DNA from: Bacteroidota bacterium
Lineage (GTDB): Bacteria > Bacteroidota > Bacteroidia > Bacteroidales > Paludibacteraceae
Direction of reading: 5' to 3'
NCBI GenBank assembly: GCA_017860295.1
Contig: JAFNAS010000009.1
Span: 62,001 to 126,000, forward strand
DNA length: 64,000 bases
The notes under the pieces: generated by a model
Told to the model about the DNA's origin: nothing
The model's database searches: none
What the model saw: the letters and a program-made list of their open reading frames with translations, nothing else
Shown here: in pieces, positions 59,453 through 64,000 of the stretch
How the letters are laid out: every line of letters starts with the position of its first letter
Position numbering within the stretch: position 1 is the first letter of the stretch
Program-made: the position numbers and the translations under genes

Positions 59453-60154
59453 TTATTCTTCTACTTTCGGAGCAATCAGTTTATAGCCTTTACCGTGGAT
59501 ATTGATAATTCCTACTTCAGGATCTTCTTTCAGAAGTTTACGCAGCTTGGTAATATACACATCCATGCTACGGGCATTGAAGTAGTTATCGTCGATCCAA
59601 ATAGTACGTAATGCAAAGTTACGTTCTACCATTTCGTTCACATTGGCTGCCAACAGAGTCAACAGTTCAGTTTCTTTTGTAGTCAGCTTGATTTGCGAAT
59701 CATCGAAAGAAAGAATCTGACGTTGTGTATCAAAAATATATTTGCCAAGAAGGTAAGTATCTTTTTCTTTTACCTTTTTGCCTTTTGTACGGCGAGTGAT
59801 AGCTTCAATACGGAAGATAAGCTCTTCCATGCTGAATGGCTTCGAAATATAATCATCTGCACCCGCTTTGAATCCTTCGAGAATATCCTCTTTCATCGTT
59901 TTAGCTGTCAGGAAGATAATGGGCACATCGGATTGCAAATTACGAATATCTTTTGCAAGTTCAATACCGTCTTTCTTAGGCATCATCACATCAAGTACAC
60001 AGATATCATACTTTTCTTTTGTAAAAGCCTTATAACCGGCTTCTCCGTCGGGAGCCAAATCGGTTGCATAACCCTTTGCCTGTAAATATTCCCGTAACAA
60101 CATGCTCAGATTTTCATCATCTTCGCAAAGCAAGATTTTGGTCTTTTCATCCAT
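59453..60154 (-). CDS. rprY: response regulator RprY (OmpR family)
   Basis: A 233-residue regulator: receiver domain with acidic E11-D12-D13, phospho-acceptor D55 in ICVLDVMMPKKDG and lysine in DDYISKPFS; winged-helix output domain (KLTTKETELLTLLAANVNEMVERNFAL; NYFNARSMDVYITKLRKLLKEDP; INIHGKGYKLI). The whole sequence closely resembles RprY as I know it from Bacteroides, where it represses metabolic and stress genes. It follows the kinase gene by two bases. Confidence 0.92.
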   Translation of the reverse strand: MDEKTKILLCEDDENLSMLLREYLQAKGYATDLAPDGEAGYKAFTKEKYDICVLDVMMPKKDGIELAKDIRNLQSDVPIIFLTAKTMKEDILEGFKAGADDYISKPFSMEELIFRIEAITRRTKGKKVKEKDTYLLGKYIFDTQRQILSFDDSQIKLTTKETELLTLLAANVNEMVERNFALRTIWIDDNYFNARSMDVYITKLRKLLKEDPEVGIINIHGKGYKLIAPKVEE

Positions 60155-60156
60155 AG

Positions 60157-61659
60157 TTAGTTTTGTTTTAGAGTTGGTAGTGTAATAATAAATTTAGTGC
60201 CTATATTTGGTTCGCTTTCTACTTTTATTAAACCGTGATGGGCATCCACAATTTGTTTGACATAAGCCAATCCCAATCCGAACCCCTTCACGTTATGAAC
60301 ATTCCCCGTCGGCACACGGAAAAATTTATCGAATATATGTTTCTGATATTCTTTTTTAATTCCTACCCCATTATCTTGAATTGAAATCATCAGATTCCCT
60401 TTTTCGTTCCAGGTTTTGACCGTGAGCACCAAATTGCTTGGTGTATACTTTACTGCATTATCCATCAAATTGTATAACACGTTGGTAAAGTGCGTTTCAT
60501 CCACCAAAGCATAAGACTCATCTGCTTCCAGATCGGCAATCAACTGTCCGTGTTTAGCATGTACTTTCACCCAGAAATTTTCAAGAATCATATTCAACAA
60601 ATCATTGATATCCCGTTCTGCCATCTTGAGATTGCCATTCCCTCGTTCAAAAGTCGACATCTGAAGTACTTTTTCGATATGGAAACTCAACCGTTTTGTT
60701 TCATCCACAATAACCCTCGTGTAATATTTCAACGTATCGGTTGTCTTCGACACCGCCGGATCTGCCAGCATCTGAGCCGCCAGCGAAATGGTCGAAACCG
60801 GAGTCTTAAGCTCATGGGTCATATTGCTCACAAAATCGTTCTTTATCTCATTCAACCTCCTCTGCCTGAATATCAACCAGATAGAAACAATGCACGATAT
60901 TAATAGAATGAACGACAAGATAGCCCAAGGCAGCAGCAAAGTCAACGAATTACGGAACATATTCTTTTTGATCGGGAAACCGACTGCCACATAAGCCGAT
61001 TTACCAGTCACCAGATCGTTCGGGAACAATTTCTGTGTATATTCATTCGCATGTACCACCGAAACACTATCGGCCGAACTGTTATAGACCTCATCGCCTT
61101 TCTTATCTATTAAACGAAAATAATAGGGCGTTATTACTTCATTATTGGCAAATTCTGCCTGCAGCAACGCAGTCAATTCATTTATGTTCACCCGCTGAGC
61201 TAACTCTTTAGCTGCAGCTTCTTTCATTCTGCGCCAAGCAACCGTCTCAACCAGTTTACGCGAATGAGTAAATGCCTGTGCCAAAAGACCTTGTCTGTAT
61301 TTCGATGTTTCTTGAATCGAAGATGCCGGATTCGAAATTGAAACTGAAGGTTTTGATCCAAAAGATGCAGTGTCAATATTAATTCCTTCAGCTTCTCGGG
61401 AAGAATCCGTCAAGGCCGAAGTTGTCAGCCTCCCCAACTTGGCAATTTCTGCAGCTCCAAGCTCCTGATTCAAATATTTCGCAGCTTCCGACTCTTCCAA
61501 ATCAAGCGCCACCTGATAAAGACTCCTTTTTACATTAGAATCAAACTGTTCTTCCATCAGCGCAGACATCTGCAACAGATAACGAAACTGGATAAACACC
61601 AATCCGACAAAAGCAATGCTCATTATAGCCAGGAGAATCCAAATCACTATTTTCTTCAT
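60157..61659 (-). CDS. rprX: sensor histidine kinase RprX
   Basis: A 500-residue kinase: membrane helix (residues 5-28), a periplasmic domain of about 200 residues (TPYYFRLIDKKGDEVYNSSAD), second helix (about 240-264), HisKA with H282 in NDFVSNMTHELKTPVSTISL, N box NVLYNLMDNAVKYTPSN, DNGVGIKKEYQKHIFDKFFRVP and GFGLGLAYVKQIVDAHHG. Partner of RprY, two bases apart. The periplasmic domain, not a known sensor fold to my eye, should define the signal. Confidence 0.92.
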   Translation of the reverse strand: MKKIVIWILLAIMSIAFVGLVFIQFRYLLQMSALMEEQFDSNVKRSLYQVALDLEESEAAKYLNQELGAAEIAKLGRLTTSALTDSSREAEGINIDTASFGSKPSVSISNPASSIQETSKYRQGLLAQAFTHSRKLVETVAWRRMKEAAAKELAQRVNINELTALLQAEFANNEVITPYYFRLIDKKGDEVYNSSADSVSVVHANEYTQKLFPNDLVTGKSAYVAVGFPIKKNMFRNSLTLLLPWAILSFILLISCIVSIWLIFRQRRLNEIKNDFVSNMTHELKTPVSTISLAAQMLADPAVSKTTDTLKYYTRVIVDETKRLSFHIEKVLQMSTFERGNGNLKMAERDINDLLNMILENFWVKVHAKHGQLIADLEADESYALVDETHFTNVLYNLMDNAVKYTPSNLVLTVKTWNEKGNLMISIQDNGVGIKKEYQKHIFDKFFRVPTGNVHNVKGFGLGLAYVKQIVDAHHGLIKVESEPNIGTKFIITLPTLKQN

Positions 61660-61690
61660 AAATCCGCTATTTCTCCTTTAATCAACATTT

Positions 61691-61719
61691 ATTTGTCAAT
61701 ATTATCTCTGACAAATTTA
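61691..61719 (-). promoter_or_regulatory. rprXY promoter element with an overlapping dyad
   Basis: -7 element TAAATTTG on the minus strand (61712-61719). ATTTGTCA (61691-61698) and TGACAAAT (61709-61716) are perfect 8-bp inverted repeats 10 bases apart and overlap the -7 box, so a repressor or RprY itself may bind here. No clear -33 box. Confidence 0.55.
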
Positions 61720-61746
61720 ATGTAAAAGTGAAGGAATGATTTTTTA

Positions 61747-61870
61747 TTAACATGATTTAACACGGCCGCATTTTAACATTTCAGGAAATGAGGGGCTATG
61801 ATTTAACTTTTTAACCTGCCTTAATAGTTAAAAGGTCGAATGTGTGTTAATTTAGCCCCCTAGCTTTAAC
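61747..61870. promoter_or_regulatory. cluster of TTAAC motifs between uvrA and rprX
   Basis: TTAAC occurs at 61747, 61757, 61773, 61803, 61811 and 61866 and its complement at 61827 and 61846. The first two are a 10-bp direct repeat, the spacing used by OmpR-type regulators. The middle copies form a long imperfect hairpin closed by GGGGCTA (61792-61798) and TAGCCCC (61853-61859). Confidence 0.45.
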
Positions 61871-61931
61871 ATTTGATCTTTTATTGTACCAATCAAATCT
61901 CATTTTGGAATGATTTTTGCTCTGTTTTTTC

Positions 61932-64000
61932 TTAAATCAGCTCGTTCTTCAGAAAAATTGCTGTGCAACTCTTTGATTTTCGAACAATTTCTTCAGGTGT
62001 ACCGGTATCCATAATTTGTCCTCCGGCCTTACCCCCTTCCGGTCCCAAATCTATGATATAATCGGCAGATTTGATTACATCTGAGTTATGCTCGATTACA
62101 ATTACGGTATTACCCCTATCTACTAAACGATTGAGAACACTTAATAGTACGCGTATATCTTCAAAATGCAAGCCGGTGGTCGGTTCGTCCAATATATAAA
62201 CGGTATTTCCGGTATCCTTCTTTGCCAATTCGGCGGCGAGCTTGATACGTTGACTTTCACCGCCAGAAAGTGTAGATGATGGCTGCCCTACTTTAATATA
62301 TCCAAGTCCAACATCTTGTAAAACATTCAATTTGTGCGAAATAGATGGTATTGCATCAAAGAATTCAACCGCTTGATTAATAGTCATATCCAGCACATCG
62401 GCAATCGATTTGCTCTTGTAGCGCACTTCCAATGTCTCCCGGTTGTAGCGTTTGCCATGGCACTCTTCACACGGAACGAGCACATCGGGCAAAAAATTCA
62501 TTTCAATGGTTTTGTAACCATTGCCGCCACACGTCTCGCAACGGCCACCCGCAATATTGAACGAAAAACGGCCTGGTTTATAGCCTCTTATTTTAGCTTC
62601 CGGCAAGGTAACAAATAAATTACGAATATCCGAAAAAATACCGGTATAAGTAGCTGGATTCGAACGTGGCGTACGCCCAATCGGAGACTGATCGACTGCA
62701 ATTACCTTGTCCACATACTCCAACCCTTTGATTGTTTTATAGGGCAACGGATCTTGTAAGGAATGATAAAACTGCTGACTGAGAATAGGATGCAACGTGT
62801 CGTTGATCAATGTAGATTTTCCGCTTCCGGAGACTCCCGTCACACAAATAAGCGTTCCCAGCGGAAACGAGACATCGACCCCTTTCAGGTTATTTCCCGA
62901 GGCACCTTTCAACGTCAGAATATTACCGTTTCCTTTTCTACGGTGAGCCGGCAGCTCTATTTTGCGTTTGCCGTTCAGATAATCGGAGGTCAGCGTGCTG
63001 CATTTCAACATCTCTCCCGGAGTTCCGGCAAAGACCAGCTCACCGCCATGACGACCAGCCCGGGGCCCAAGGTCGATAACATAATCGGCAGCCAGCATCA
63101 TATCGCGATCGTGCTCAACGACAATAACCGAATTTCCGGTATCCCTCAGTTTTTTCAACGAATCGATCAATCGCTCGTTATCCCGCTGATGCAGACCGAT
63201 ACTCGGCTCATCCAGAATATAAAGTACGTTCACCAGCTGCGATCCGATTTGCGTTGCCAAACGAATACGCTGGCTTTCACCACCGGAAAGCGACATGGAA
63301 TTACGGTTGAGCGATAAATAGCCCAATCCTACATCCAACAGAAAATGGAGACGCGAACGAATCTCTTTCAGAATTTCGGTTGCAATCGCTTTTTGTTTGA
63401 CCGACAGAAACTCTTCCACCGAATTACACCACTCGTACAAATCACTGATGTCCATCGCGGCAAGTTCGGCTATCGTCTTGTCGTGAATCCGAAAATGACG
63501 CGCTTCCAAATTGAGGCGTGTGCCCTGACAATCGGGACAGACAACCGTTTTTACAAACTGAGAAGCCCATTTTTGTTCGGTTGCCGAAGCATCGCTATCG
63601 TTTTGCAAGGCAATATATTTGATAACGCCCTCGTAAGATGCGAAATAATTGGAAGCTCCGAGTGACCCGTTTTTGATATTCAGCGGTTCGTTCGTTCCGT
63701 TCAGAATCTCGTCCAGCGCCTCATCCGAAATATCGGCAATAGCTGTTTTTTCGTTAAATCCATATTTCTCGCCAATGGCATCTATTTGCCAGAATATCAA
63801 CGAATTTTTATGTTTTCCCAACGGAACGATACCGCCCTGCGCAATGCTCAGGCTTCGATCCGGAATAATTTTGTCAATATCGATCTGATTGACATACCCG
63901 AGGCCTTTACATTTAGGACAGGCTCCCTGAGGCGAGTTGAACGAAAAGTTGTGTGGGGCCGGTTCGCTGTAAGAGATGCCGGAGGTGGGGCACATCAACT
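61932..64000 (-). CDS. uvrA: excinuclease ABC subunit UvrA (5' end beyond the window)
   Basis: The last 688-689 residues of UvrA, the damage-recognition ATPase of nucleotide excision repair; roughly the first 250 residues are outside the window. Seen: zinc finger CPKCKGLG, first ABC signature LSGGESQRIRLA with LDEPSIGLHQRD, second Walker A GVSGSGKSTLIND, second zinc finger CETCGGNGYKTIEMNFLPDV, and second signature LSGGESQRIKLA with LDEPTTGLHFED. The reading frame is intact to the stop at 61932. Confidence 0.97.
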   Translation of the reverse strand, partial: LMCPTSGISYSEPAPHNFSFNSPQGACPKCKGLGYVNQIDIDKIIPDRSLSIAQGGIVPLGKHKNSLIFWQIDAIGEKYGFNEKTAIADISDEALDEILNGTNEPLNIKNGSLGASNYFASYEGVIKYIALQNDSDASATEQKWASQFVKTVVCPDCQGTRLNLEARHFRIHDKTIAELAAMDISDLYEWCNSVEEFLSVKQKAIATEILKEIRSRLHFLLDVGLGYLSLNRNSMSLSGGESQRIRLATQIGSQLVNVLYILDEPSIGLHQRDNERLIDSLKKLRDTGNSVIVVEHDRDMMLAADYVIDLGPRAGRHGGELVFAGTPGEMLKCSTLTSDYLNGKRKIELPAHRRKGNGNILTLKGASGNNLKGVDVSFPLGTLICVTGVSGSGKSTLINDTLHPILSQQFYHSLQDPLPYKTIKGLEYVDKVIAVDQSPIGRTPRSNPATYTGIFSDIRNLFVTLPEAKIRGYKPGRFSFNIAGGRCETCGGNGYKTIEMNFLPDVLVPCEECHGKRYNRETLEVRYKSKSIADVLDMTINQAVEFFDAIPSISHKLNVLQDVGLGYIKVGQPSSTLSGGESQRIKLAAELAKKDTGNTVYILDEPTTGLHFEDIRVLLSVLNRLVDRGNTVIVIEHNSDVIKSADYIIDLGPEGGKAGGQIMDTGTPEEIVRKSKSCTAIFLKNELI

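Noticed and set aside
59114-59611. 165-codon plus-strand frame after the patatin gene
   Set aside because: It crosses a 26-bp perfect terminator hairpin and continues antisense to rprY; not a believable gene.

Overview
The window looks like core chromosome of a member of the order Bacteroidales (Bacteroidetes). Reasons seen in the sequence: a mutY-ssb-gldE-gldD-phosphopantetheinyl transferase block, an RprX/RprY-type two-component pair, a heptaprenyl/geranylgeranylglyceryl phosphate synthase, a DUF3078 outer-membrane protein, a free-standing HU gene next to a 29-residue AURKAIP1/COX24 (mS38-like) gene, and many promoters of the Bacteroidetes type (TTTG, about 19-21 bases, TAnnTTTG). I see no rRNA, prophage, insertion sequence or CRISPR array. 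Small repeat elements are present and are the most unusual content.

Layout. 1-8.6 kb: a small secreted protein, Ppx/GppA phosphatase, a RhlE-type helicase, leucyl-tRNA synthetase, RNase G/E, the mS38-like protein and HU. 8.7-15.3 kb: mutY, ssb, gldE, gldD, PPTase, a sufB without sufC or sufD, and an RsmI-like methyltransferase. 15.4-20.1 kb (minus strand): tadA-ispD-recG-ndk-M23 peptidase. 20.2-25.3 kb: aminopeptidase P, a Crp-like regulator, a membrane protein, an Acg-type nitroreductase, glutathione peroxidase, and two identical tRNA-Lys genes. 25.4-28.4 kb (minus): M64 peptidase, glycosyltransferase, GGGP synthase. 28.5-39.8 kb: envelope and transport genes (DUF3078, MscS, ClC, two other surface proteins, H+/Na+ pyrophosphatase), an HD hydrolase and Tex. 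39.9-50.6 kb (minus): a phosphate regulon, with pstSCAB-phoU, a phosphate-type porin and a PhoR/PhoB pair, interrupted by a second DEAD-box helicase. 50.7-56 kb: a candidate small RNA, a BlaI/M56-TonB pair, YeiH with a LysR regulator, and a cell-wall amidase. 56-64 kb: MCE lipid-transport protein, thioredoxin reductase, patatin, rprXY, and uvrA (cut by the window end).

Main unusual points. (1) leuS carries an in-frame DUF559 (PD-(D/E)XK nuclease-like) domain inside the editing domain. It is bounded by GC-rich inverted copies of one palindromic repeat, and a third copy of the repeat sits in-frame elsewhere in leuS. It looks like a translated mobile cassette. (2) Between the helicase and leuS lies an array of short palindromes whose centres are exactly 23 bp apart over at least six units; the sequence drifts while dyad symmetry is partly kept. 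(3) Two Pho-box-like sites (7-bp direct repeats, 4-bp gap) lie at the same 9-bp distance upstream of -7 elements before pstS and before the porin. (4) A roughly 165-nt intergenic transcript with its own promoter, hairpins and terminator is a candidate small RNA. (5) PstC has a PstS-like segment in a periplasmic loop.

All functional calls come from reading motifs and family resemblance by eye; no searches were run.
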